A stretch of DNA of 64,000 nucleotides from Tubulanus polymorphus (taxonomy: Eukaryota; Nemertea; Palaeonemertea; Tubulaniformes; Tubulanidae), in assembly GCF_964204645.1 (NCBI RefSeq), contig NC_134028.1, positions 13,443,263-13,507,262 on the forward strand, read 5' to 3'. Below are positions 31,290 to 42,092 of this stretch, one piece after another. Each line of letters starts with the position of its first letter. Position 1 is the stretch's first letter. The notes beneath the pieces were generated by a model that was not told the origin of the DNA, did not search any database, and saw only the letters and a list, made by a program, of their open reading frames with translations. Both the position numbers and the translations under genes were made by a program.

Positions 31290-31888
31290 TTATTTTAGTT
31301 AATTTTTGTTCTGATTCATTTTCTGTTTCGACGTTTGGTTGTAGTACAGCGTCATCTGTTTCGTTCTTACCTGATTTATATTCCATAGGTTTGATGTTCG
31401 AAAATGTTATGACGCCAGTAGAAATTAATGTCATAACCGATCCTAATTGAAATGAAGCATAGCCGACCCACTTTGTAATTCAGTCATAACTAAATAGTCA
31501 TTTTCAAATCACTATATAATTTATTTTCATCATTAATTGTCATTAACCGGTTACATAATTTTGAATAACATTTTATAATACTATCTGAAATAGAATCATT
31601 TATTCGAGCCAATCTAGCTCCTTCATAAATCTTAAAATATTTTATTACTTTATCTGGTTTCATAGCATCTAATTCTTGAAAAGTAATTATTTTCCCGATA
31701 AACTGATTACATTTCCCACCAGCAATTAATAATTCTAGATGGTGTTTACAATATAAATAGTATTCATAATCAATATCACAATTAATATTATTTTCAATTT
31801 TGATTGGAATATCCTTATTATCACTAATGCATAAATCATCTAATGTTTTTTCAATGTTGGTATTATTCTTATTAGATTTCTTTGACAT
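31282..31888 (-). pseudogene. Homologue of the 202-aa Polinton protein, frameshifted
   Basis: The first 130 codons from 31888 follow the intact copy at 238-846 closely, with the same YLYCKHHLELLIAGGK segment. Single-base losses in T-runs near 31503 and 31470 break the C-terminal third. Confidence 0.7.
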
Positions 31889-33039
31889 TTATATTAGAGA
31901 AAAAAGCAAGAAAAATATTATAAATATTCTTCAAATGATACTAGCTAGTTAAAGCTAAAGAATTTCTATTTGAATCTATTCAAAATATAAAGTATTCTCT
32001 TTTGAAAAGAAAGTTTTAAAAATATAATAGAATTCACTAGCTAGTTGAAGTTAGTTTTTTAAATACTTTTTATTTAAATTAGGATTTAGATTATCTCACT
32101 ACTATTGTTTATCTATTAGGAGCAGTAATTATAACTGTCCAGATAAGTCATTTCGGATTCTCGATAAATAAATCCTAAAACTGAAAATAAATTCAAAGAA
32201 ACGACTGGTGGAAATACTATTTCATAAACACACATATATTTTATTCTACAATCATTATCGATTTCCACATTCCAAGCCGCTCAACTCAGGCCCGGTAAGT
32301 TATGCGTGGAATGCAGGAATCAATAAAATACAATACAACATCTGTCACTGTGTGTCATTAACAACAGCTTAATGACGCAATTGAAATTCCGACAAACGTA
32401 ATGCATTGAAAGCCTATACAGTATGGCTAAACTGCTACAGTCTCATGAGTTGAAATATCCATTATTTCTGATTCCACGTCCATATATCTTCACTTTCTTG
32501 ATTCAATGGTCTTCATTTTGTTATCTAAAAGATAAATATCTAGCGTAGAATAAAACTAACTTGAAGTTGTAGTTGTAAAATATTAATTACAGCACTTAAA
32601 CATAGCCATTCGTGGCGCATCTTTGTCCGATAAGTTTTACATGTTTAGCGTTTCCCAACGCCTTAATAACAACAAAAACAGTACTTACATTTATAACTGT
32701 AAAATTGTGTTTATAGAGAGAATATCCTATACGTTCCTATGCTTATGTGCTGCGCGCTTATAACTGCCAGTTATTCACTAGCTAAACACTGTCTGATACA
32801 ACATATGTTCCTTCCTTTGTAATATAATTGATTAATCCTTTTCAACTGCAATAGAACATTCGATCGATATTCAAATGAGATACACCCTATTCAACTGAAT
32901 ATAACGTGCGACAGATGCTTTTGTAAACAACCTAATACAATTACATACAGGCGGTTTGACATAGATCGAGAGTAACCGGTTTTCTAAGCGGTTAACATTC
33001 AACGTATTTTTCATTATGTGTTGAATTCCATCATTCAAC
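31889..33039. other. Gene-free stretch of Polinton C
   Basis: The first 190 bases resemble the CTAGCTAGTT spacer at 847-1094. The rest, beginning near 32100, has more balanced composition and matches parts of 1764-2779 loosely, including AACAGTACTTACATTTATAA near 32680. No open reading frame or RNA gene is supported. Confidence 0.4.
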
Positions 33040-33615
33040 AAATGTCTTTGCTTTATCCAGTTGATCTAAATATAATTTCATATCTAGTTTATTAGATTTA
33101 AAGGTCTTAAATTTTTCCAGCTCCATATTAGCTTCTTATTATAATCATCATTCATGTTAAATTTAGAAATCGGCAACACATGATCAATATGAAAGTATTC
33201 ACCATAATTATCTATATTCATTTTATCATCGAATTGATATATTATCCATGATATGAAAAATTCATCTGAACAGATTAGATAGTGTTTCTGAATGTGTTTC
33301 TTTGTTGAATAATTGTGTTAATCTAGATCTTAAGCATTGTTTCAATCTAAAATTAAGATCTGTTTGATATCTTTCTCTCATATATTCTGCCATATAATAA
33401 TTATAATGTTCTATATTATCTTCTCGATATCGTTTGGTATATAGTTTAAAAGAAGTTTTACAGCAATATTGAAAACCATCTTTGCTAATCTTACGCTTAC
33501 TAAATTCTGTTAAAGCTAATTTATCTAATTCAAATTTAGAACACTTCTTGTAGTATATATTTATGACACCAGTGTTATTTGTAATATTGATAGTTTGTGG
33601 TTGTTCTGGTTCCAT
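33040..33615 (-). pseudogene. HNH endonuclease of Polinton C, decayed
   Basis: The N-terminal 117 codons from 33615 match the intact protein at 1095-1763, but one Cys of the first zinc pair is Phe (CSKFELDK) and one of the second is Ser (CCKTSFK). A frameshift at about 33270 follows. The nuclease core remains recognisable out of frame, although codons around the NLRPLEKKEN region are deleted. The metal site would be damaged. Confidence 0.75.
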
Positions 33616-34160
33616 TTATTATACATTTATTATTTTTTTACTAAATTGATTTTAGAAGTTATTCATTTATATGTTATTCATGAATATATATGAATTATTT
33701 CAATAAAACTTTACTAACACTTTTAATGTTTAAAAATCTAACTCATACAAATATAAATATTGAAATATGTTTAAAATATACCTATGTATTAGATACCCTA
33801 TTAGATACCATATTAGATACCCTAATACCTGATACCCTATTAGATACCTTAATTACTTAAAATCCCCTTTTTAAAAATAAATATTATTTATACAATTTTC
33901 AACCAATTTATTTTTATTTTTTAACTAATATATGAATTAGTTTGAAAATAATAAAGGTTATTTATTATTACTGAGGTTTCAATATAATTTAAGTTATTTT
34001 CAAATAATATGTATTAAATACGTATTAGATATGTATTAAATACGTATTAGATATGTATTAGATACGTATTAGATATGTATTTGATACCTTAATACTTAAA
34101 ACCCCCTTTTTTATTTACTATTATTTTATACAATTTTCAACCTTTATTACTTTTTGAGTG
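33616..34160. repeat. AT-rich spacer with TTAGATAC and ACGTATTAGATATGT repeats
   Basis: Between 33785 and 33850 the phrase TATTAGATACC recurs five or six times. Between 34010 and 34090 GTATTA(G/A)ATACGTATTAGATAT recurs. The end of the window in Polinton E (63965-64000) has the same TATTAGATATGTAT. No gene is present. Confidence 0.65.
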
Positions 34161-35069
34161 TTAGATAATCACTTTCTGAATCACTTTCATCATCACTCTC
34201 CTCCAATTCATCATCACACACTTATTCTTCACCCTTTTTACCGTATCTTCATAAATAATTGGTTTATTGATATACTTATTAGTCATCTCAACTATATCTT
34301 TATTTTCTGATTTAAGTTTCATAGAATCTTTATTATCAATGCGCTTTCCTGTAACTATATCACCATGTGGGTGCCATACAGCACCATTTTCATTATTATC
34401 TTTATTAGTGTTTGCTCCTAATATTTCATTTACAGTGTTTGATTCTAATATTTTATTAGCATCGGTTAAATCTAATTCATCTTTATTAGGTGTTGCTAAT
34501 AATAAATCTTTATATAATTCTTTACCATTTACTTTTTGATTTGAAACAAACTTTGTAACATATCTAAATGGGTGTTCTATAAATTCTTTTAAACCAACAC
34601 GTTTTATAACATTAGTAATATGTGAATTTGTATTCATATGATTATTCCAATTTGATGGAGCGTTTGAAAATTCGCCTTTACAATAATCACAATAATTTCT
34701 ATTTTCACTAACATTTAATATTATTTCATTATTAGATGTAGAAGGTATTACATTATTAGATGTAGAAGGTATTACATTATTAGATGTAGAAGGTATTACA
34801 TTATTAGATGTAGAAGGTATTACATTATTAGATGTAGAAGGTATTACATTATTAGATGTAGAAGGTATTACATTATTATCAATTACATTACTTAAATTAT
34901 CAACAACACCACTTTTATTATTATCGATTTCTATTAGTTTAGTTTTATAAATTTTGAAAATAGGATCAAATATCAAAGCTATATTACAAGGTATTACATA
35001 ATATAAACCATCATTATTTTCATGTGTATCGATGTATGGAATATGTTTATATACTTTACCTCCTTCCAT
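34161..35069 (-). CDS. Zinc-finger protein with coding minisatellite, C-terminus shifted
   Basis: The 302-residue frame begins MEGGKVYKHIPYID, has six tandem copies of VIPSTSNN (about residues 63-114), a C2H2-like finger CDYCKGEFSNAPSNWNNHM ending in NSH (about residues 125-150), and a charged tail. The last 25 residues look out of frame (repeated Met/Arg/Val), so the true C-terminus is probably lost. The GAVWHPHGDI segment near residue 232 is encoded by the interspersed palindrome. The gene is present only in Polinton C, between HNH and the capsid. Function is unknown; nucleic-acid binding is plausible. Confidence 0.5.
   Translation of the reverse strand: MEGGKVYKHIPYIDTHENNDGLYYVIPCNIALIFDPIFKIYKTKLIEIDNNKSGVVDNLSNVIDNNVIPSTSNNVIPSTSNNVIPSTSNNVIPSTSNNVIPSTSNNVIPSTSNNEIILNVSENRNYCDYCKGEFSNAPSNWNNHMNTNSHITNVIKRVGLKEFIEHPFRYVTKFVSNQKVNGKELYKDLLLATPNKDELDLTDANKILESNTVNEILGANTNKDNNENGAVWHPHGDIVTGKRIDNKDSMKLKSENKDIVEMTNKYINKPIIYEDTVKRVKNKCVMMNWRRVMMKVIQKVII
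34357..34395. repeat. Interspersed 35-bp palindrome, copy 3, inside the zinc-finger gene
   Basis: The minus strand reads AATGGTGCTGTATGGCACCC and encodes NGAVWHPHGDI in frame. The peptide is almost the same as at 30777-30815 although the host genes are unrelated. Confidence 0.7.
34731..34880. repeat. 24-bp coding minisatellite, six copies
   Basis: The unit GTAGAAGGTATTACATTATT plus AGAT is repeated almost without change, so each copy adds eight residues in frame. The low divergence implies recent expansion. Confidence 0.85.
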
Positions 35070-35101
35070 TTATTATATAAATTTTTATTAAAGTTAAAAT
35101 T

Positions 35102-36349
35102 TTAATACATAACACTATTCAATTGAGAATTTACAATATTTAATTGCGCGTCAGATATAATATAAATATGCATTTTGAAATTTAGGCTTCCTTTTTTCTT
35201 TGTCATGAATAATTGTATTCCATCTTTAGTGTTCTGTAGTTTTTTTCCAGAACCATGTAATGAATTATCCTCTGTTGTTCTAAAATCTAACCATAATGCA
35301 TATTTATTGCCGGTATAATAATCAATTTGATTAATATTACAATTTTCAAATGATTTTACTTTTTCATTCATAAAATGTTTTCTAATTTCTGGCCACTGAT
35401 CTATCAATCTCATTCCTTGACAAAATATTTTATTTGCTATTCCTTCGATAGTTATTTCTACTTTTGTTATTTCAGGATTATAATAATTATCAACCTTTAT
35501 TGCGCCATTAGAATATGTTGCAATGGTAAAAAATATTAATGTACCTTTAATAGATCTTCTTGGGAAGTTAATATTCTCATTAATAATTTCATCATTTGCA
35601 TTAATAGTTACAGTTTTAAATTTATCAATATAATCATATAATAATGAAAATCCTTGATTGTATTGAGTTTGAATTATACTTGAAATATTTTCATCAGTTA
35701 CTGTGTCATATTCTAAACATATATTCGATAATTTATAACTCATATCTTTATCAACGCTAGATATTACAATTTCATTTACAGGAGCAAATGTTATTTCGAA
35801 TATAACGTCTTCTTAAATTACGTATTTATATAAAGGTGCATTGTTATTTATCAATTCAAAGTCTAATGGAATTTTATATTTGATTCCATATATACTTTTT
35901 ATCAATTTATCTACAGCATTAGTTAATATTGCGCTATTAGCTTCTGATCTTAATTTATTTTGGTTTTCTGATTGGATTCCTTGAAATATCATATTATTTC
36001 TATTTTCTTTAGTTAACCATAAATTTTTATAATGCATAAATAAATTATAATCATCTAATGAGAAAACAGTTTCTGGACCAATCTTTATAGTTAATTTTTT
36101 AATCAAATATCTCCCAACATTATCAACAACATAATTATTATTATTACCGGTTACTTTTATATCGACTGATAAATAAATACTATTTGGAACATAAAAAGTA
36201 TTTTGTGTAAATCGAGGAATTCTAACATATAAAGTTTCATCGGGATTAATATTAGAAGGGTTATGAGTAATTATATGATGTGATCTTTCTGCTTTAATAG
36301 CATTAGATATTCTATGATTTTTCGAAGGATTGATATAACTCCCACTCAT
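35102..36349 (-). pseudogene. Candidate major capsid protein, one stop codon
   Basis: About 415 codons from 36349 are collinear with the Polinton B copy and contain a single TAA at 35813-35815, where B has a Gln codon. Conserved landmarks are VDNVGRYLIKKLTIKIG, DDYNLFMHYKNLWLT and GIQSENQNKLRSEAN. The C-terminal half includes MRLIDQWPEIRKHFMNEK and DYYTGNKYALWLDFRTT. A double jelly-roll capsid is inferred from the pattern and from the gene's place in the virion gene block. The last 300 bases are almost identical to those in Polinton B, far more than the N-terminal half. Confidence 0.6.
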
Positions 36350-36369
36350 TTATTTAACAAAAAAATTAA

Positions 36370-37801
36370 TTATTTATTTTTTATCATGTTTACTAATCCA
36401 AAAATAATAGCACTTACAACTGTAATTAAAAATAAAATAATATGTTCAGCAGCAAAGTTAATAATGTTTCCTGCAGATTTCAATATAAACCAACAATTGA
36501 TGCAATAATTCCTGGTAATGCTGCAGCAGATTTTTTAGATAGTTCCCATAAATATTTTGCTAATTTCTTTAAACCATCCTTAACTTTATCTTGTATAGAA
36601 TTATTATCTGGGGGTTTATCTGGTTTATTTCGAGTAGGAGTAGATTTTAAAGCATTTGATATTGCTAAACCAATTGTTGTAAATAGCATAGTTACAGCTG
36701 TTAGAATTGAAAGAATTGTTATTCCTTCTAATTTAAATAATAACTTTATTCTATCTTTTAATGATTTTTTAGAATCTGGTTTAATCAACAAATCTTTAAA
36801 AACAACTTTTAATCTATTAATATTATAATCATATGATTTTAATAATAATTTAATTTCTTCTTTTTGTAATTCTATGTTATATTCTAAATCATCTTTTTCT
36901 TTTTCTAAATACGCATTTCTTTTTTTAAATTCGATTTCTTCAATAACTTTATTATCTCTATCTAATTTTAAAGTTCTAATTTTTAAATCTCTTATACTTT
37001 TATCATGCGCAATTTTATCAGCTTCATTTCTTATACTAATAATTTCTCTAATTGCTTTATCGGAAAGTATATTATTTAAATCTTCTAATTGTTGATCTGT
37101 TGCATCAAGTAATCCATTTGGTAAAAGTTTTTCAATTGGAACTTTATTTGATTTCAGTTTACTAGCTTTGGAAGTTATATTCTGTTCAGAGTTTCTTTCT
37201 GGTTCTAAATTATTATCGATTGTTTCAAATAATTTATTAATTCTTTGTTTAAATACTCTTTCATTTTTAATAATTTCTTCTTGTGTTACATCTTCTGGTT
37301 CATTACTATTTCTTATTCTTTTAATTCTAGATAGGTCTAACTTAAGCAAAGTTGATTCTGCTAATATTTTTTCTTGTTTTTTATAAGAGATATCAATATA
37401 ATAATCATCTTTCGAACGATAATAATATTCACCATCTAAAAACTTTAATTCTTGTACTAAAAGTCTAGCGCCTCTGTCATTTATATTATATCCAGATTTT
37501 TCAAATATAGGTTTGAAAATTATAAATTTTTAGGTTTTAAATTATAAATATATTCATTATATTCTAAATTTTGTTTTACTAAATCTGGATTTTCATTTTC
37601 AGGAGGTATTCTCGACCTAGTTCTTCTATCAAATTCATCTGTTGATGGGGCTTTAGAACCACTATCTGCTAAATTAGAATTATATGCTGATTCATTACCA
37701 TCATCAATATTAGTTTCTGCATCATTATAATCATCATCAATATATCCTTCATTATTATTTCCCATGCCTTCCATTTCATAATCTTCTCCACCTTCTGCCA
37801 T
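36370..37801 (-). pseudogene. Acidic-head, coiled-coil, membrane protein, two frameshifts
   Basis: The acidic head (37520-37801) has GGEDYEMEGMGNNNEGYID and an RTRSRIPPEN segment. A frameshift near 37515 separates it from the coiled-coil and hydrophobic body (36480-37349), which is broken again by a lost A near 36492 within the C-terminal hydrophobic pair. The gene is otherwise collinear with 16525-17954. Breaks in the two copies are at different bases, so they arose independently. Confidence 0.5.
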
Positions 37802-37822
37802 TTACTTAATAAAAAATTAAAA

Positions 37823-39118
37823 TTAAAAATATAATATTCCTCCGATTACAATTCCTATACAAGTTAAAGCTAATTTAGTATTTTCATGGGATTTATTATC
37901 ATCATTTAGTTTAATTATATCATGTTGAATATTATCAGTTTTAATATTTTCTGATGTATTGTAATCTTTTATTTTAGAATCATTATTTAATTTAATATTA
38001 TTAGTTTTAGTTTCAGTTGATTGAATGTGTTTTTTATTTTTTTCACCTTCCATTAATTTTGGAGCAGTGATAATCTTTTTATTTATATCATTCAATCCAA
38101 ATGAATTATTTATTGTTGCAGTTTTAATTAGATTATTATAACCAATTATATTTCCCATCTTTAATACTAAATCATTAGAAATAATAAATAGATTAGGGCC
38201 TATACAATAATTTAATGTAATATGTGATTTATCTAAATAATTTTGATATCTTACAATGTTTTCTGGAATCGATCTATTTTTATCATTATGAATTAAATCT
38301 TCAAATAATACTTTAAATTGTTTCTGCGCATCGAATGAAGTGTTATCATTTCCAATTATTGGTGATCTTGTTTCAACTTGCGCACCTAGAATACATATCA
38401 AATAACTTCTAATAGATTGATTTATTCTTTGTATACCTGATTTTGTAAAACCTTCACCATTTTCTAAAATGAAATTAACCCAACCATTATTATTATCAAT
38501 TTTATAATTATGATAAGCTCCAATTCTATGAATATAATCAATTCTTTTTATTTCATACTCTTCACCAACACCTTGCAATTTACCATGCGCTCTAAAATCG
38601 GAATTAATATTTATATTAAATTCATTACATATTTTATAAAACTTAGATAGATTAATATTATTATCCAATTCTTTAAAATATTTAGACCCGGGTGAAGGAC
38701 ATTCTAATTAATTTAATATTATTCTGATTTGAAAATATGTGTGAAATCTAAATATTGTGTGAATTAATTTTAAATCAGAATACTTCAAATTTTTATCTAA
38801 GTTATTTAAATGATCATTCCAACTAATTCCACATCCTGTTGTTGCACAATAAACAGCAAAATTTCATTGATTCTGCCAATATTTCATATTAGATTTTACT
38901 TTATATATATGGTATTCATCTCGAGTAAAAGTAACTTCATATGTATTAAATATATTTTCCATTTTAGAAATAAAAAACTGTGATTCAGTAACATAAATTT
39001 CTAAATTAGTTAATGAATTTAAAACTACATTTCTATATGTAATATTTTTCTTAAAATCTATTGTAGGAATATTATATTTAATTGATTTATTATATTGGAA
39101 AGCTTTTGGAAACCCCAT
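37823..39118 (-). pseudogene. Conserved Polinton protein with C-terminal membrane anchor, two breaks
   Basis: A 281-codon frame (37823-38668) holds QRINQSIRSYLICILGAQVE, a Lys/Asn-rich region and a final hydrophobic LALTCIGIVIGGILYF anchor. The head (38864-39118) starts MGFPKAFQYNKSIKYNIP, without two residues found in Polinton B. The middle, including the CATTGCGISWNDHL stretch, has a stop and frameshift between 38668 and 38864. Unrecognised family, same position as in B. Confidence 0.5.
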
Positions 39119-39134
39119 TTATATAATTAAAAAA

Positions 39135-39569
39135 TTAATAATTAACTAATTCTTTTAATAATTTATCTTGTTCTTCAACTGTTATATGACCATTTAAACT
39201 TATTATATAATCTAGTGTATTCTTCAATTTATTAATTTCTTTTATATTAGTTTTAATTTTTTCTTTATTACTTTTTATATTTAATTTTGAACTTATACCA
39301 GTTAAAACACTTGAACTTAATCCTAATACACCAATTGATATAGCTAAAGGTGTTAATGGACTGAATATTGCTAGAAATGTTATTACAGAACTAATTGTAA
39401 CCGAACCACTTATAATCAAATAATATATAATTTTAGATTTTAAATATTTTTTCTTTTTAACTTTTAAGTCACTTTCAAATTCTAATATTTGTTTTTCTAA
39501 ATATGTTTTTAATTTAGTTTTATTTATATCATGAGGAATAATATCAATATTATCAACTTTATCTTCCAT
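39135..39569 (-). CDS. 144-aa protein with a membrane hairpin, intact
   Basis: This is nearly identical to 19374-19796 except for four extra C-terminal residues. Charged helices flank two adjacent hydrophobic segments (about residues 48-98). Probably a small membrane or virion protein. The codon pattern is strongly AT-biased, as in the whole Polinton. Confidence 0.65.
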   Translation of the reverse strand: MEDKVDNIDIIPHDINKTKLKTYLEKQILEFESDLKVKKKKYLKSKIIYYLIISGSVTISSVITFLAIFSPLTPLAISIGVLGLSSSVLTGISSKLNIKSNKEKIKTNIKEINKLKNTLDYIISLNGHITVEEQDKLLKELVNY

Positions 39570-39589
39570 TTATTTAGCAAAAAAAATTA

Positions 39590-40012
39590 CTAATTAGTAA
39601 ATTTATATGCTACAAATATTACAATAACAGTTCCACCTAAAATCCATATTATTTCATATTTCTGTTGTTCTTTACTCGGGGTATAATGATCTGATATTGT
39701 AGGTTTATGTAGATGTAATTTTTCTTTATTTGTTACCGCGTTATATAAACTCATTGCATCATCAACTGATTGAAAATCTCTATGTGAAATCTTCTGATCA
39801 TTTAATTCTTTATTGATGTAATCCATATAGTTTTGTCGTTTTTCTCTATATTCTTCCGCTGCTTTATTATATTTCTCTAATGCTAAGTTATGTCTTTTTT
39901 GTTCTGTTAATGAACCATTTTTATCAATATGCTTGAATAAATAACCACCACCAGTAAATGCTAAAGCGTTAACAATTGCCGATCCTATAATAGTTATAAT
40001 TGCAGAAGCCAT
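39590..40012 (-). CDS. 140-aa Polinton protein with two membrane ends, intact
   Basis: An N-terminal hydrophobic segment with glycine runs (ITIIGSAIVNALAFTGGGYLF) is followed by a charged helix RHNLALEKYNKAAEEYREKR, then DFQSVDDAMSLYN-like and SDHYTPSKEQQKYE segments and a C-terminal hydrophobic anchor. I recognise the A-L-E-K-x-x-x-A helix plus YTPS segment as recurrent in Polinton/adintovirus gene sets, but no function is established to my knowledge. Complete here and truncated in Polinton B. Confidence 0.65.
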   Translation of the reverse strand: MASAIITIIGSAIVNALAFTGGGYLFKHIDKNGSLTEQKRHNLALEKYNKAAEEYREKRQNYMDYINKELNDQKISHRDFQSVDDAMSLYNAVTNKEKLHLHKPTISDHYTPSKEQQKYEIIWILGGTVIVIFVAYKFTN

Positions 40013-40036
40013 TTATTTAGCAAAATAATTACGCAT

Positions 40037-40258
40037 TTATATGGGAGGAATATATTTTTGTTTTTCCAAATAATCAATAGTTAAATTAGATAAAGTAACT
40101 GCTAACGTTAATTTTAAAATATCATTGATATCAAATCTATCAACATTAACACTTCCCATTTTAAATACTTTTTTTAATACCATTGAATAACCAACAGTTC
40201 CAACTGATAGTAATGCGCCATTATATAATCCAGTTATTATCCACTTATTATCACTCAT
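40037..40258 (-). CDS. 73-aa small hydrophobic protein, intact
   Basis: The frame has two moderately hydrophobic segments (around GLYNGALLSVGTVGYSMVL and LKLTLAVTLSNLTI) with a charged link. Its stop is immediately before the next start. Its order between the minor capsid block and the 140-residue gene suggests a small membrane component of the particle. It is absent from Polinton B through deletion. Confidence 0.55.
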   Translation of the reverse strand: MSDNKWIITGLYNGALLSVGTVGYSMVLKKVFKMGSVNVDRFDINDILKLTLAVTLSNLTIDYLEKQKYIPPI

Positions 40259-40615
40259 TTATTTATCAAAAAAATTACTATCATCAAAATATTTAGTTAT
40301 CTTATTTATGATTAATTCAACATTTATTTCATTACTAGTTTCATTTGTATATATTTCAATTATTATTTTTTTAATATCATCGATGATAAAATCTTCATCT
40401 AATTCATAAAATCTTAAAGATTCTCTAATTAAATTAGTAATCTTTTCTACATTTAAAGTTTCTTTATCTATTGTTGTTTCATACTCAAATGTTGTTTCAT
40501 TAGAAAATGTAATATTTTTGATATGTGTAATTACATCAGTAATGTTAAATTTCATTTCTTTCTCATGTTTAAAATCAAACCCAAAACATATACTCGGCCC
40601 AACAGTTATATTCAT
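40259..40615 (-). CDS. 118-aa acidic protein, intact, unrecognised
   Basis: The frame is acidic, with a central helix-rich part containing KITNLIRESLRFYELDEDF and repeated Ile/Asn/Glu stretches. No membrane segment or zinc motif is present. Its stop abuts the ATG of the following gene. It is deleted from Polinton B. Confidence 0.5.
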   Translation of the reverse strand: MNITVGPSICFGFDFKHEKEMKFNITDVITHIKNITFSNETTFEYETTIDKETLNVEKITNLIRESLRFYELDEDFIIDDIKKIIIEIYTNETSNEINVELIINKITKYFDDSNFFDK

Positions 40616-40630
40616 TTATATAGTGAAAAA

Positions 40631-41385
40631 TTACTCTTTACATCTTATAACTAATTCATATATCACAGGAAAGTTATTCAAATCAATTAAATAACCATTA
40701 TGATTTCTTATTTCTAATTTAAAATTATTGAAATGTGGAATACAAGGTTTGAAATCACATTCTGTTAAATTATAATTTATTTGAGTTCCAAATTGTTTAA
40801 CATTTTTTAACGGTAAAATATTTAGTATACTAGAACTACAAATTGTTTCTTTAGTTGCTTCGAAAGTTTTTGTAGGCTCGATTAAATTGCAATAAATATA
40901 AAAGTGTGTAAAAGGTAATATATTTGGCGTAGTATCAACATTTGAATAAATTCATTTGGATTAACTCCTAGCATTTTAGCTAATGGTTTTCTTACTATGA
41001 ATTTATATTGTTCATTAGTTAACTTTATTCTTATTTTATTAGTACTATTGATTTTATTAAATTTAATGTTAAACCCAACAGATTCACCCACTTTTAACCG
41101 AGCTCTTCTATTAATTTCTTGTGCTAATGTATCTAAATTGTATAATCCTGGTCTTAGAAATAGATGATATTATTTATCCATATTTCTATCATGAATCATA
41201 AACAATCTATGATCAAAACTTTTATCCGATATATTATAAAAAGAATTACATAAACTTATATTAACTAATTTTAAATCTACACAATTCTTAAATTCTCTAT
41301 CTAATTGTACAAGTAAATTATGAGATTTATAACTAGTAAGTTTTCTTGAATCAACAAATATTCTGTATTCCTTTAATTCCGCCAT
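40631..41385 (-). pseudogene. Minor capsid (penton-like, single jelly-roll) candidate, two breaks
   Basis: The gene begins ELKEYRIFVDSRKLT. A TAA lies at 41170-41172, followed in frame by LFLRPGLYNLDTLAQEINRR, which is typical of an assembly-domain helix, and LAKMLGVNPNEF. A frameshift at about 40950 then leads to a final part with FTHFYIYCNLIEPTKTF. The order VDSR head, LRPG-Y-L-x-L helix and YxYCxLIEP strand is the pattern I associate with the Polinton minor capsid protein. The call is motif-based. Confidence 0.55.
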
Positions 41386-41402
41386 TTATTTTACATATTT
41401 TC

Positions 41403-41756
41403 TTATTCGAAATCTATTTCATGGTGCCCCTTTTCATTCTTACCTTTGTATACGAAATAGAAATCTCCAGAACATAATTCTTCTAAGTCTTCACTTGATA
41501 ATCTATGAAATCTATCCGGTAAATATGTTCTGAATTTATACGTATTTCCTTTTAATCCTTCATATTCTAAGTGTATAACTAATCTATCTCCATATTTGTT
41601 AGTAACTCTATCAATATTTGTAATTAGACATTTCTTATAGATTATTAATTCTTTTAACTTCTTAAATTTATAATCTACTGATTTGACATTTGAAATATCT
41701 TTTATTCTATCTAGAAATGATTTGTTGTTCTCACTGTGCGCTTGTTTACTCTCCAT
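41403..41756 (-). CDS. 117-aa small conserved Polinton protein, intact
   Basis: A charged N-terminal third is followed by the conserved body: VTNKYGDRLVIHLEYEG, FRTYLPDRFHRLSSEDLEEL and the C-terminal YKGKNEKGHHEIDFE. Homologues occur in Polinton B (11892-12104) and D (43867-44070). An OB-fold single-strand DNA-binding role beside PolB is possible because of the beta-rich pattern and gene position, but unproven. In D it lies just upstream of PolB, in C just downstream of the PolB remnant. Confidence 0.55.
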   Translation of the reverse strand: MESKQAHSENNKSFLDRIKDISNVKSVDYKFKKLKELIIYKKCLITNIDRVTNKYGDRLVIHLEYEGLKGNTYKFRTYLPDRFHRLSSEDLEELCSGDFYFVYKGKNEKGHHEIDFE

Positions 41757-41785
41757 TTTAATAACATATTTTTATTAAAATTTGA

Positions 41786-42092
41786 TTAACACGTTAGAAT
41801 TCTTTTCATTATCTCGTTCTCTTTTGTTTCTTCTCTTTTAAATTTTAAGTATTCATCTAAATTACAACCATAAGCAACTGTATGAATTCCATCATCTAAA
41901 ATATATCTTTTATCATCCAATGGGTTTAGACTTATCTTTTCAATTTCTTCAATAAATATTTCATGATCTTCAGATCTTAAACATCTCATCTTATGTTTTC
42001 TAACTTCTTCATTGAATATACAATTGATGTAATCTTTGAAATGAATATTCTTTTCTACTACACTTTTGGTTATTCCTTTGATGAAATCTTCA
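41786..42092 (-). pseudogene. polB: PolB C-terminal fragment of Polinton C
   Basis: KGITKSVVEKNIHFKDYINC and NPLDDKRYILDDGIHT match the C-terminal extein of PolB in Polinton B (21670-21880). Upstream polymerase sequence has been replaced at about 42092 by the terminal cassette, so motifs A-C are absent. The reading frame continues a few codons into the cassette. Confidence 0.8.

Noticed and set aside
36442-36828. Plus-strand open frames inside the coiled-coil genes (also 16784-17293 and 37168-37386)
   Set aside because: They are hydrophobic shadow frames opposite the minus-strand genes, without independent conservation.
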